Positions 44,464 to 55,608 of a stretch of 64,000 nt of DNA are shown here, one piece after another (within the stretch, counting starts at the first letter, position 1; each line of letters opens with the position of its first letter). Source of the stretch: Tolypocladium sp. Sup5 PDA-1 (taxonomy: Eukaryota > Ascomycota > Sordariomycetes > Hypocreales > Ophiocordycipitaceae); contig JPHH03000020.1 of the NCBI GenBank assembly GCA_000750105.3, positions 248,001-312,000 of the forward strand. Direction: 5' to 3'. A model generated the notes under the pieces. That model had not been told where the DNA came from. It saw nothing but the letters and a program-made list of their open reading frames with translations, and did not search any database. The position numbers and the translations under genes were made by a program.

Positions 44464-47411
44464 ATCCCTGACTGTGAGGTCTGTGGGGATACGTGTATAT
44501 GTTGGTGAGAAAGATCTGTATCAAGAGCTCAAAACTGGTTTGAGCCGCAACGGGTTCTAGGGCGGTCGAAAGCAGTAGCAGACTGTTCCCTCAATGGACT
44601 GGCGAGGCCTCCTCGACTCTCCCTCGGCGAGAGGAAGAACCTCCGGGATCCTCCTATGCGGCAGCTGGCGGGAGTCGTCAGACGACGGGGGCGGGGGCTG
44701 GTAGACCGAGTCGTCGGGCGACAGGAGAGCGTGGAGGATCTTAGGAGCTTGCGGCGGCAGCAGCAGGAGGAGGGATGGCGTTGATGATGTGGGAAATCTT
44801 TCGAAGGCTGAAATCTTTGTCACTGACGAAGGTCACGGCCTGGGGAGCCGTGGCGGAACGGGTTGCCTTTGACGAGACCAAAGGCAGTCGGGTGGTGAGG
44901 GTGAGTCGAGACTCTGTTGTGCGTGACGAGGCGATGGTTAGCAAACTGGACGCAAAGAAGAGGTGGCGATGGCAGCGCGTCGGTAAAGCAGCAAGCGTCT
45001 GGAAGCATTGGCGGTGCAATGCAGAGGCGAATTGGGAGCAGCGCCAGCCTCCCGAAGAAGCCGTCGCGCCTGCACAGCTCCTCCACGGGGGCATGATGCG
45101 CACACAGGGTGACGGGGAGGAGTCGCAGCGATGGGTCAACTCACCTGGAGTCCAAAGTCCCAAAGAGCAGGCCCTGACGAGTCGAGGCAAGCTGAAGCTG
45201 AGCGATGGGCAAGTCTTTTATAACCTGCGGGCCGTTGCGTTGTTGTGCTGCTGGTGTTGTTGTTGACGCGGAGGGAAAAGAGGTTTGGTTTGTTTGCAGA
45301 CGGGAAAGGTCGGTTGTGTGCAAGCTGCGGTGACGATGGAGGGGCGTGGGCCTGGCCTGGCTAGGTTTTATCCAATCCTTGCGCCACACAAAATGGTCCC
45401 CACACCGAATTTTTCGCTCCCTCTCAAGCCTCCTCTTCGACGAACGAGTCTTCATTATTAGTGTCCTCCAGCGGGCGGCGCGTAAGCCAGTCCCAGTCCC
45501 GTCTCTGCCCTTGCTGGGATGGCGCCTTGGGCCTCCCGCTCCCGCAAACAGAGCGCTGCTCCACCCCCTCGTCACCAGCAAGCTTCGGATGCTTTTCCTG
45601 GCGATCGGCACCGCGCGGGCTGCAGCGCGGCAGCATCTCCGAGGCTGGTGCAACGCCGTCCGTGGCCCGCGAACATGGCGGCCTGCCTGGGGGGTCAGAG
45701 AGCCGGCTCGCGCTTCCGTGAGTGAGGTGATTACTTCTCGATGACGGCGAAGAGACGGCGGTGGTGATGGCGATGCGCGACGGGCAGTGCAATCGACCGG
45801 CCTCGACTCGGGCGACGTCCGTGTACGGGAGGTTGCTGCTGTTGTACGTATCTTGTCGTTGACGAAAGAAACAACTCACCTTGTAGCTCTACTTTCCTAC
45901 GCGCTCGCCGTCAAAGCCCCCGACCTGAAACTATACACACTGCGACGTCCAGGCACCAGACGATCGACCCGACCTCACCGTGGTATTCCCCTGTCACCCT
46001 CTTGCGGCTCATGCTCTCGTGAGCACCCTGCCTGCTGCCTCGAAGAGGGAAAAACGGCTCATCTTCAGCGTCCATGCCGTGCATGTGTAACCGACGCCAG
46101 CTCTTCCAACACCCATCCATCACCTCGGGTATTACGAGTACACGTCCAGAACCTGCAGCAAGCTCTCCCCCTTACATACAACGTCCTGCATCTGGCCGGC
46201 TGGCTGGACCGCAACCCGAGCCCGCCCTCTCAGAATTCGCGCAGCGTCACCGCTCCTCTGTCCTGCATGAGCTCTCCCCAACTCTCGACTCTCTCCCCTG
46301 CTTTCCGAACCTTTCAATTGGTCGCTTGAGTGTTGGTCGATGGCTGCTTGGTCCGCAGCCGCTTTCGGGCCTCCCGTCTAGACTTGAACGCAGCGGCTGC
46401 AGCTCTCCGTTGGGCCGCCTCCAGCCAGGAGGGCTTCGAGCTCAGGCTCAGGCTCTTGCAACCACGCAATAGCCCGCATGGGCATGGCAATCCCAATCCA
46501 ATGCGGTTTTAGTAACAGCGACTCCGTATCCAGCTGAAGAGCCCCATCGTCTTCGTGTACCGCATGTATTTCGCTCTCAGCAACAATCAAACCTCGGCGA
46601 ATCCTCCCTTATAATACCTCGTACTCCGTAGTCCGTAGCCAAGACCGCTTTCTTGACTGACGTAGGCGGAGTCATGTTTTCCCCACAGTTCACTGTTGTC
46701 CATTCTGGTCATCACGCATCACTACCATACAACTCGACCAAGCAACCGCTAGAACTATTCGTACACATCACAGCATATGTGAGTTGTGGCACCAGATACT
46801 GTGGCGTTCTCCCATTTCCAGCTGCCGCGAAAACAACCCCTTCCCCCTTTGTATCACCACACAACACACCTACAACCGCACGCATGCATGTACTCTGCAC
46901 TTTAGTCCGGTAATCCAACGCTCAGGGAGTCCGGCTCTGATAGAACGAGCATGTTTCGCCTAGCCCCCAGTCTCGCATCAGCGCTTGGTGCTTCCGCTCC
47001 GCAGCGCCTCCGCCGAGAGGGTTGTGGCCAAAACCTTGACTTGCTCTTGCGTTGCTCTGTGGTCTTACTGCCATGGAGTGAGGGTGCCGTTGACAGCCCT
47101 CGGCAGAAAGATGTATCGTATCTGAACGCGTCCGTCATGTGCTTCCCAGCAGTGGCGTGAAACAAATGTGCCTCATCCGAGGCCTCCCACCTCCGTACCA
47201 GACAGTGTACCGTAAACCATAATCTCTATGCGTCTTTTTCGGGAGATGAGTCGTCTATATGCCCGCCATCTTCCTGTATATGTACATTCTCCGCCGTATC
47301 GTACACTGGTGCAACATACCTGGATGACGTCCGCCGTCGCGGCTCCTGATCGTCGCCGCCGTCGTCGTATCACCCTGTCCGCGATGTCGGGCAGATCCCA
47401 TCGGAGCCCCG
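44464..47411. promoter_or_regulatory. 2.9 kb intergenic: long ODC upstream region and CYM1 3' flank
   Basis: No gene is supported. On the - strand the first ATG upstream of ornithine decarboxylase is at 45007, opening a 62-codon frame that ends at 44820; a second at 45094 opens a 121-codon frame to 44741. These could be upstream reading frames if transcription starts that far away. Frames between 45.1 and 46.6 kb have no family features. A CGTACTCCGTAGTCCGTAG string at 46620-46638 belongs to the dispersed motif family. CYM1 ends at 47412. Confidence 0.4.
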
Positions 47412-50400
47412 TTACTCGGCCGCTGCGCCAGCCACGTTCATCTCTTGCAGCTTCCACGAACCGTCTACCCACGGCTGCTTCTCGCCCAAAAACGCCACCC
47501 GCTCTTCTCCCTTCTCCATCGCCTCCACCAGGTACTTTTGTGCCGCGTTCTTCACTTGCTCCTTCGTCACGTCCAACAGCTGCTCCCTCTTCGTCTGCTT
47601 CATCTCTTCCGTGATACCCGACAGGAACCTGGCCATGCCCTCCTGATTCACCGCTTTCGGAGCATCGACGCTCTGGAACACCGAAATCTTAGCCTCCTCC
47701 AGGTCTCGGTCCGCCCACTCCTTGTCGGCGGCCCAGCGGCCCGCATTGCGCATTATGCTCATCGTATTCTGCGGGTTGGGGTCTCGGTAGGAGTAGAAGC
47801 CAAAGAGCCCGTCCAACGGCTTGCAGAGCGCTCCGCCGCCGTAGGCACCGCCTTTCTCGCGGATCTCGTGGTGCAGGTGCTTATGCGTCAGTAACTGTGA
47901 GAGGATTTGCAGTGGTGCACCGTCGGGCGACGTGTACGACACAGTCGGCACCGAGAGGCCTCCATAATACACTTGGTACGGCAACGGGAAGAACGTCTTG
48001 CTGTCCGTAGGCAGTCGTCGAGGCGCCGCATTCTTCAGGTTCGTAACCCCCGTCGGCAGTCCACCCATGAATTTTTGCAGCGAGTTCGAGTTGTCCTGCA
48101 CACTCTCGGAGCCGCAGGTGATGGCCGTGCGCATGTTATCGCCCGCCAACGCAAAGCTTTGGATCCGCTTCAGCTTGTTGATGACATCATCCAGCTTGTC
48201 AGACTCAGGTCGTCCAGCCAGCCTGGTCACGAGCTTCACCTGGGAGAGGCCTGCGACTTGCTGCCTCAGCCAAGCGCTGCGCGTCAGGCTAGCCTCAGAG
48301 TAGCCGACAGCGAATCGGTGGCCGGACGATGCAATATCGTTGACAACGCCGTCCGCCGAGGCCTGCAGCAGTTGTCGAACCCTGAGGGCAGCTTCGGGGC
48401 TGTCGAAGTTGGTCTCCAACACCAGCTTGCGCAGGATATCATACATGACGGGCACGTTCCTATCCAGAGCCATGCCAGTGAAGATGATCCCCTCGGTAGA
48501 CTTGTGAAAGTCCGTTGGCGACGGCGTGGAGTGGTATCCGACGGAAACGCCACCAGTCTTGAGCTTGATGAGATCCTCCAGCTGCTCCATGGTCATGTCC
48601 TTGGTGCCCAGCCGCATGATGCTGTCCGTAAACAGTGGTATCAGCTCCCGCAGGTCGTCGGGCAGGTTCTCCAATGTGTTGATGGCACGGACGTATGTGA
48701 GGCCGTTGGTCGGGGCCTCCCTCCACTGGATGGGGGTTCCGTTGGTCTTTTCATCTCGCAGAACCACTGGTTCCTGCGAGCGGGGAATATCCTTGACATG
48801 AACCGTGGGAAGACAGCTGAGGTCTTCCGTGTTCGTCTTGTTCTGCTCCACCAGAAGCTCCTGCTCTTGCTTCTCAAATTGCTTTCGAGCCTTGTCCTCT
48901 CCGCCAGCCTTCCGTACTGCCTCGCTGATTTTGGATGACAAGCGGTCTTGTTCCTCCTTGACTAGTTCTTCTCCATAGGCCGTAGAAGGCGCCATCGTAA
49001 AGGTCAGAGTGTTGTCGTTGAGCAGATATTTATCGACCAGCCCTTCCAGGTAGCCGCCCTGCGCGAGCTTCGTCTGGAACGCGCTAATGGTGTCGTTCCA
49101 GGCAAGCGAGTCAAAAGGATCGGTGCCGTTGAACCATCTCGGCTTCAACCTGTTGAGCATCGAGAAGCCGAAGTTGGCTGTCTTGTGCTTGAGAGAGAGC
49201 TCCAGCTGGTGCAATGCGCCATCGATCTTGGTCTTGTCAAACCCATTGTCCCGAGCTTGACGCAATATCTCCTGGATTCGACCCTTGAGCTTGGGCACGT
49301 CTGCCTCCTGGACGCCAGTCAGGCCAATCGAGAAGATGCCGCGAATGGCTGAGCTGTCATATCCCGCGTTCGGACTCCAGTCAGCGCCCATGCCGGCTTC
49401 GACAAGACCTCGGTACAACGGCGAACCGTATCCATCCATCAACAAAGTTGACAACAGAGCCATTGAGAAGGACTCCAGCACGTCGGTCGTGTCACCGGTA
49501 ATCCAGGATACAGATGTTTTGTACTGTCGGTCGGCGTCGACCAAAGGATCGAGGGGGCCATAGAGGGTGACCTCTCTCGGCCCATTCAGCTCAATGGGTT
49601 GGTGGATATCCTTGTCTGCTCGAATCTTATCGAACGCCTGAAGCCTGGCGTTGAGCTCCTGCAAATGATCCGCCAGCGGCATGTCTCCATAGGTGAAGAG
49701 CTTTGAGTTGCTGGGATGGTAATGCTCAGCATGGAAGTTCTTCAGCTGCTCGTAGGTCAGGTCGGTGATCTTGTGAGGGTCGCCACCGGAGTTGTTAATG
49801 TCGGGGAAGATGTGATCCTGGAATCGGATGTAGTAGAGGTAGCCTGCATCGGACATCTGGCCCTTCATCTCGTTGTAAACGACGCCCTTGAAAACCAGCC
49901 TTTTGCTCTCCTCCGTCTCGCCCGTGGGATTCTCGGGTCCAATCCTCCACCCCTCTTGCGTGAAGTCGGACTGCTTGAGCAACGGGTGCAGCGTCGAGTC
50001 GAGGTAGACGGACATGAGGTTCTTGAAGTCTTGAGCGTTGGTCGTCGCAAAAGGATAGAAGGTGTGGTCCGAAGCCGTGAACGCGTTCATGAAGTTGGAC
50101 AGCGTGCGAGGAAGCATCTTGAAGAACGGGTCTCGTATGGGATATTTGCTGCTCCCACAGAGGGTCGTGTGTTCCAGGATGTGCGGCACGCCTGTGTCGT
50201 CGGGTGGATTCGTCTTGAAGCCGATGGAGAAGACATTGTTGGTGTCCTCGCGCGCAATATGCAGGTAGTCGGCGCCGGTCTTGTCGTGTTGCAGATGCAG
50301 CGCAGTCAGCTCGAGCTCGGGAACATGCTTGGAGCGAACAAGCGTGAAGCCGTGAAGTTTGTCGCCAGGTTTCGGATACTGCGAGAGCTCCGTCACGGCC

Positions 50401-50432
50401 TTGCGGGCCGCGTTTGCGGCGTTTCGGAGCAT
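47412..50432 (-). CDS. CYM1: Mitochondrial presequence protease Cym1 (M16C)
   Basis: A single exon of 1006 residues, the usual length of PreP/Cym1. The N-terminus (MLRNAANAARKAVTELSQY) is basic and free of early acidic residues, like a mitochondrial presequence. The inverted zinc motif HILEH is at 84-88, followed by TTLCGSSKYPIRDPFFKMLPRTLSNFMNAFTA-type sequence characteristic of M16C. The second half retains the RAGRW-like tail region with GGGALCKPLDGLFGFYSYRDPNP. The enzyme degrades cleaved presequences and other short peptides in the matrix. It diverges from taxilin across 795 bp. An inverted repeat ACGAAGTAC-CCC-GTACTTCGT lies 133 bp upstream of its start. Confidence 0.96.
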   Translation of the reverse strand: MLRNAANAARKAVTELSQYPKPGDKLHGFTLVRSKHVPELELTALHLQHDKTGADYLHIAREDTNNVFSIGFKTNPPDDTGVPHILEHTTLCGSSKYPIRDPFFKMLPRTLSNFMNAFTASDHTFYPFATTNAQDFKNLMSVYLDSTLHPLLKQSDFTQEGWRIGPENPTGETEESKRLVFKGVVYNEMKGQMSDAGYLYYIRFQDHIFPDINNSGGDPHKITDLTYEQLKNFHAEHYHPSNSKLFTYGDMPLADHLQELNARLQAFDKIRADKDIHQPIELNGPREVTLYGPLDPLVDADRQYKTSVSWITGDTTDVLESFSMALLSTLLMDGYGSPLYRGLVEAGMGADWSPNAGYDSSAIRGIFSIGLTGVQEADVPKLKGRIQEILRQARDNGFDKTKIDGALHQLELSLKHKTANFGFSMLNRLKPRWFNGTDPFDSLAWNDTISAFQTKLAQGGYLEGLVDKYLLNDNTLTFTMAPSTAYGEELVKEEQDRLSSKISEAVRKAGGEDKARKQFEKQEQELLVEQNKTNTEDLSCLPTVHVKDIPRSQEPVVLRDEKTNGTPIQWREAPTNGLTYVRAINTLENLPDDLRELIPLFTDSIMRLGTKDMTMEQLEDLIKLKTGGVSVGYHSTPSPTDFHKSTEGIIFTGMALDRNVPVMYDILRKLVLETNFDSPEAALRVRQLLQASADGVVNDIASSGHRFAVGYSEASLTRSAWLRQQVAGLSQVKLVTRLAGRPESDKLDDVINKLKRIQSFALAGDNMRTAITCGSESVQDNSNSLQKFMGGLPTGVTNLKNAAPRRLPTDSKTFFPLPYQVYYGGLSVPTVSYTSPDGAPLQILSQLLTHKHLHHEIREKGGAYGGGALCKPLDGLFGFYSYRDPNPQNTMSIMRNAGRWAADKEWADRDLEEAKISVFQSVDAPKAVNQEGMARFLSGITEEMKQTKREQLLDVTKEQVKNAAQKYLVEAMEKGEERVAFLGEKQPWVDGSWKLQEMNVAGAAAE

Positions 50433-51227
50433 GGCAGAGGTAAGAGAGCGAAAGAAACTAACAATACATTAGAATACAAGCGAGCGCGGCGAACCCAGGC
50501 AATGCTGTTGGAAGCTCGGGATGCGAGGATTGGATGCGGGTCTGGACCGATTTTCTGGGCAGCCACGAAGTACCCCGTACTTCGTACGATGTCACGATTA
50601 GTCACCCCAGGTCAGATGGCAGGGGTGGAGACCCTGACGGTTACCGGTGTCCCGGGTGCCAGCTGCTAACAGTGGACCGACTTTCCAGCATGTCCTTCGC
50701 TGGCTAGCCCCGTCAACCACTAACGCACAGCCTTACTTGCCTCACCACCATAGGCTGAAAACTACACCTCACCAACGCATCATTGCAGCATCGATATTCG
50801 ACGACAGCGCCAACCGACGCTGTGGCAGCCGAAACCTGCTCGTTGCACAGCGGCTACTTGTTCCGTGGGCCCCCATCTGCGACTCGGAGGTTGCTCGTGC
50901 TGGTAAGGATCCCTCATTCTCGAGGCGTGACATCCGCGTTTGGCTGCACGACGCACCCTCAGTTTCATGACCCAGGGCATGCTAACCATGGCCTTCACGC
51001 AGGTCTGCCGCCGTCTTATGCCCTCGCCTCACGGTTGCTCTTGCGAGGCACGTTCGAGTTCGACGACATCGACGGAGACGACAGCGGTTAGCCCCTACGA
51101 CGTTCCGAGGCACCGCGACTGCGAAATCTTCATCGAGTCCGACCCTGCGCTACGCCATTGATGTGACGACGCCCCGAATGCGATCCGCACCCGCGACCAG
51201 CCGACGTGTCAACGCAAGTCTACCGTA
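50433..51227. promoter_or_regulatory. Divergent CYM1-taxilin intergenic region
   Basis: The 795 bp must contain both promoters. A perfect inverted repeat (9-bp arms, 3-bp centre) of the TACGAAGTAC motif family lies at 50565-50585. No gene is seen. Confidence 0.5.
50565..50585. repeat. Perfect inverted repeat upstream of CYM1
   Basis: ACGAAGTAC, CCC, GTACTTCGT. The arms are exact reverse complements; related motifs are scattered through other intergenic regions of the window. Confidence 0.55.
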
Positions 51228-52836
51228 ATGCCTTCCAGCCAAGTGGACACTGCATTGACCAACGGTCACGACAGCCATGCTCCCCTGCCCTCAGTGACAG
51301 GCAAGAAAGCAAAGGGAAAGAAAGCCATGGATTCTACAGAGGCCTCGCGGCTGTTGCAGGCGCGCATCTCGCAGTTGGAGCAGGATGCCGCTGGAGAGAA
51401 GGACCAGGAGCTCGAAATCGGTGAGTCGCCTTCCTGGCTTTTGTGCCGATCTCCCCCAATCATAGCAGTTGCTGATGGGTGTCTGTATGCAGAGCGAGAA
51501 GTCAAGCGAGCAAACCGCGACCTGATGCAACAAGTCGCCAAGATGGACGATATGCAAAAGATCGACCATCTGACAAAGCGTTCGAGCGAACTCCTGGCTG
51601 ATATGAGACGGCTGGAGAAGGAGAACCAAAAGAACAAGAAGCGCGGGGACACGCTCCAGAAGGAGCGCGATACCAACCGTCACGAGCTGAGCAAAACCGT
51701 GGGACTAAAGGAAAAGCTTGAAAAGCTGTGTCGAGAGCTCCAGAGAGACAACAATAAGATGAAGGTGAGCTGCCCCTGCGCGCGGCGATGGGGAGCCATG
51801 GCGAGACACGTGCTGACGTCCATCTGCACTCAGAACGAGAACAAGGAGCTGCAGACGTCGCAGAAGCGCAACAACACGGCCTGGGACGAGAAGTACGCTG
51901 CTCTTCTCGCCAAGCTCGAGGGCTACCAGGAAGAAAAGGACACTCCGCGAAAGCAGATTGTGGACATGGAAGTGGATGAATTGTGAGAGAACCTTGGGCG
52001 TATGCGATGGCCGCACCGGGCTGACCAAAGCACAGATTTCGGGTCCGATTCAAGTCCTTCATCGAGCAGTACGAGCTGCGAGAGCTGCACTTTCACTCCC
52101 TCATGCGCACCAAGGAACTTGAAGTGCAGTATCACCTTTCCCGTCATGAGCGCGAAAAGAAGAACGCCGAAACCGAGTCGAGCAAGGCGCGACACCTCCA
52201 GGCGCAAGTGCAGGCTTTTACCAAGACAGAAACGGAGCTCCGTAACCAACTCAACGTTTACGTCGACAAATTCAAGCAGGTGAATTAACCCGCCCTTTCT
52301 TCGTCTCCGGACGGCGGGCAGCGTTTGCATGGCTAACACGATGCACTTAACAGGTCGAGGACACCCTGAATAACAGCAACGACTTGTTCTTGTCATTCCG
52401 CAAGGAGATGGAGGACATGTCGAAGAAGGGTAAACGTCTCGAAAAGGAAAACGAGGCGCTGAAGCGACAGAAGGAGGCCACCGCGGCTAACATTATTCGC
52501 ATGGCGGAAGAGCGGCAAGAGTGGAAGAAGAAGCTGGAGTCTGCTGACAAGAAGACGGAGAAGCTTATGAGTATCATCCAGCAGATGCAGCAGCAGGGGC
52601 GAAAGGTGCCACCCGGCCTGGCGAGCACGATCGAGAGCTGCTACTCCAACAGCCAAGGCGGAGGAGAGGGCGACGAGAGCGACTACTCTGACGAAGGCGA
52701 GGAGGAAGAACTTAGCGAGTTCGACGACGACGACACAGAGGAAGAGCCTCAGCCGACGGAGCAACAGGGACGACCCATCACGTATGGACCTGAGCGGCCA
52801 CCCCAACCACCCCAGCCGACGACCAATGGGCACTAG
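51228..52836 (+). CDS. Taxilin-family coiled-coil protein
   Basis: Exons are 51228-51420, 51493-51764, 51834-51982, 52036-52279 and 52354-52836, giving 446 residues. Almost the whole protein is heptad-patterned coiled coil (for example MRRLEKENQKNKKRGDTLQ and LRELHFHSLMRTKELEVQYH), typical of taxilins, which in animals bind syntaxins and nascent-chain factors in membrane traffic. The C-terminus is acidic and proline-rich (SDEGEEEELSEFDDDDTEEE, then GPERPPQPPQP). All four introns are short and restore continuous family sequence. The third donor, GTGAGA after GAATT, lies inside an apparent GAA TTG TGA stop. The TAG stop at 52834-52836 is followed in the same frame by another 90 coding-like codons (annotated separately). 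Confidence 0.9.
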
Positions 52837-53109
52837 GAGGCCTTTTTGACGGTTGGTGTTACGGGCTTCAATCCGACGGTCGCAGCCGCACGGTGGGCGG
52901 CTACTGACAAGGAGGCAGTTGCTCGCGCGATGTTGGGCCTGCTGAAGCGCCAGCAGGCAGAGTCTATTCCGCCTCTCGAGTTGCTGGAGCTTGTGAGGGG
53001 CATCCTGCCCGAGGGGTTCCCCCTGCCCGACGTCCGCAACATGTCGCGGCAGCAATTGGCGGAACTGGGTTCGAAGCTTGCTGCGTGCACTGGCAATCCC
53101 AGGCTATGA
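52837..53109 (+). other. Coding-like in-frame extension behind the taxilin stop
   Basis: The frame of taxilin stays open from the TAG at 52834-52836 to a TGA at 53107-53109. The translated stretch is coherent: VAAARWAATDKEAVARAMLG, then LLKRQQAESIPPLELLELVRG and FPLPDVRNMSRQQLAELGSK, with high GC at third positions like real exons nearby. It has no ATG before MLGLLK, so an independent gene would be short. It could be a stop-codon readthrough extension, a C-terminal part lost by a recent nonsense mutation (or a sequencing error), or part of an unmodelled spliced gene. I do not recognise the domain. Confidence 0.5.
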
Positions 53110-53682
53110 TTTTGCTGGGTTGGTGCTTGTATTTGGACCGTACTGAGCGAAGTGGGGGAGTGGGCTGTTGTTGTACGTTATCAAGAGGTATCACCACAGA
53201 AGCAGTAGCTGCAGTGCTATTCATCATCAATGTCGACTTGCTCGTTATGTACATCTGCTGAAGGATTCAGGGGCTGCCTTTGTGAGTTGGGATGCCTCAG
53301 TTGTCACTATTGATTGCACACTTTGACAAGCATCTTTGAAATGCAGGACCGCCCAAAAAAAATTTAACAGACAAACTGTCGAATACTCCGTAGAGCATGC
53401 ATAACTACTTGAGAACAAATGGCTCTTTGCTTCGAGTCTACGGAGTAGGGCTGGCCTATCGTGGCTGTCGTCGGGCTGAGCCGTGGCACGGCCCGCATTA
53501 ATACCTATACCGTAATTGCGTATTAGCTCAGCCGCGACGGTGCACGTCACATCGATGAGACAGGACACCCTGTCTTGTGCCTCGCCCGCAGTTCAGCTCC
53601 TACAAACCACCCCTCGCTGTCGACACTCGACAGCTTCTCTCCAGTCCTTGACGCCGTGGCAATCGCACTCGGCATCGCCATC
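53110..53682. promoter_or_regulatory. Intergenic upstream of STE24
   Basis: About 0.57 kb, taxilin 3' flank then STE24 promoter. TACTCCGTA-type strings lie at about 53384 and 53438 (ATACTCCGTAGAG and CTACGGAGTAGG). No gene is seen. Confidence 0.45.
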
Positions 53683-55236
53683 ATGGACTTCCTTCAGGTA
53701 CGTCTTGCGCTGCTTCCGTGTGCCCGTTCCAATTGGAAGCCCTCCTGTCATCGCGTTCCCAGGCACCATGATCATCTTGGACAGTTGTGCTGACATTGGA
53801 TGCCTCGCCAGCGCCTCTCCCGGTTCCTCGACCGCCCGCTGTTCCCCTGGAAGAAGCTCATCCTCGGCTTCTCCATCGGCCAGTACCTCTTCGAGTCGTT
53901 CCTCACCGTCCGCCAGTACGGCGTGCTGCAGCGCACCAAGCCCCCAGCCGTGCTCGCCAAGGAGGTCTCACAGGACACGTTTGACAAGTCGCAGGCCTAC
54001 GGGCGCGCAAAGGCCCGCTTCGAGATCGTCAGCGGCCTCTGGGCGCAGGTCCAGAACGTCGCCTTCATCCAGCTCGATGTGCTCCCCAAGATGTGGTCCT
54101 GGACCGGCGACCTGCTGCTCAAGTGGGCGCCCGCGCGCTTCTCGGGCGAGATCAGCCACTCCATCGTCTTCGTCTTCAGCTTCATCGTCCTGCAGCAGCT
54201 GCTCAACCTACCCACGCGTATCTACAACACGTTTGTGCTCGAGGAGGAGTTTGGCTTCAACAAGCAGACGCCCCGGCTCTTCGTTACCGACATGCTCAAG
54301 ACGAACCTGCTCACCGTGGTCCTCATGCCCCCGATCCTCGCCGCGTTCCTCAAGATCATCCAGAAGACGGGTACGCAGTTCGTCTTCTACCTCTGGGTCT
54401 TTGCCGCTGGCCTGCAGCTCTTCACCACCACGGCCTACCCCATCTTCATCCAGCCGCTCTTCAACAAACTCTCGCCCCTCGAGGACGGCGAGCTCAAGAC
54501 CAAGGTCGAGGAGCTCGCCGCCAGCCACAAGTTCCCCCTGCAGGAGCTCTTTGTCATTGACGGCAGCAAGCGCAGCGCCCACTCCAACGCCTATTTCTAC
54601 GGTCTCCCCTGGAAGAAGCACATTGTTATCTACGACACCCTGATTGAAAAGACGGAGACGGAGGAAATCATCGCGATCTTGGCTCACGAGCTCGGCCACT
54701 GGAAGCTGGGCCACACGACCCGCCTGTTTGGCATCTCTCAGGTGCGCCCATCCCCCATCGATTGCCCAACTAATCCTGTTATTGACTGACCATGCCCGCA
54801 GGCCCATCTGCTCTACGTCTTCAGCCTCTTCTCCGTCTTCATCAACAACCGCTCCCTCTACTCGGCCTTTGGCTTCCACACCACGCACCCCATCATCATC
54901 GGCTTCATCCTCTTCTCCGACGCCCTCTCCCCCATGGACACCGTCATCAAGCTGCTCCTCAACGTCCTCTCCCGCAAGTTCGAGTTCGAGGCCGACGACT
55001 TCGCAAAGGGCCTCGGCTACCGCGCCGAGCTCGCCGCCTCCCTCATCAAGCTCCACGCCCAGAACCTCAGCACCATGGACGCCGACTGGATGTACGCCAG
55101 CTACCACTTCTCCCACCCCCACCTGTCGGAGCGCCTCAAGGCCCTCGACTGGAAGCCCAAGGAGGCCCTGACCAGCGAAAAGGACAAGGACACGACGGAC
55201 GGTGTGGTCAAGGCGAGCGGCAGGGACGAGCTGTAG
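53683..55236 (+). CDS. STE24: CAAX prenyl protease Ste24 (M48)
   Basis: Exons are 53683-53697, 53812-54741 and 54802-55236, giving 459 residues, close to yeast Ste24. The first coding exon is only 15 nt (Met-Asp-Phe-Leu-Gln), spliced over a 114-bp intron. The protein has several hydrophobic segments, an N-terminal FPWKKLILGFSIGQYLFE helix and the zinc motif HELGH (297-301), with the third ligand Glu in FEFEADDFAKGLGY (about 378). The SNAYFYGLPWKKHIVIYDTL block is diagnostic. It sits in the ER membrane, trims -AAX from prenylated proteins such as a-factor-type pheromone precursors, and also clears clogged translocons. Five GAGGC copies follow from the stop codon. Confidence 0.96.
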
Positions 55237-55260
55237 AGGCGAGGCGAGGCGAGGCGAGGC
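55236..55260. repeat. GAGGC pentanucleotide microsatellite (5 copies)
   Basis: Five perfect GAGGC units begin at the last base of the STE24 stop codon and lie in its 3' UTR. Confidence 0.85.
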
Positions 55261-55608
55261 GTAAATGAGGGAATTCGAGAAATAGATGGGAAGCATCTAT
55301 AGAAGTGTTCTGTACTGAAGAAAAAGAGGCGCTGGTGGATGCGATAGTACTGGGTTTACCATGTAGACGACCAGGATGGAGCTCACTATATACACATACC
55401 TACCTTCAATCTACGATCTAAGAGATGATTTGCACGTTGCATGCATGACCTCAAGGATCCATCTTTGAATTGACCCATGACTGCGTGGCGACGAGACACT
55501 ATTCGCACACTCGAGACAAGTCTATGGTCGGGTCCCTCTACAAAATTCTACCTCTCAACTCTTGTGCAGTACGTCTTCTGCAACACAGTACGGCCCAAGC
55601 CGAGTTCT
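55261..55608. other. Intergenic between convergent genes
   Basis: About 0.35 kb of 3' flank shared by STE24 and the M16 protease gene. No gene is seen. Confidence 0.45.

Noticed and set aside
44775..46329. Several 100-180-codon frames on both strands upstream of ornithine decarboxylase
   Set aside because: Overlapping frames on both strands, no homology-like motifs, no consistent splice structure; treated as leader or intergenic DNA.
52792..52836. A 45-bp intron removing the taxilin stop (GTATGG donor, CACTAG acceptor)
   Set aside because: It shifts the frame and meets a TGA within a few codons, so it does not connect taxilin to the downstream open frame.
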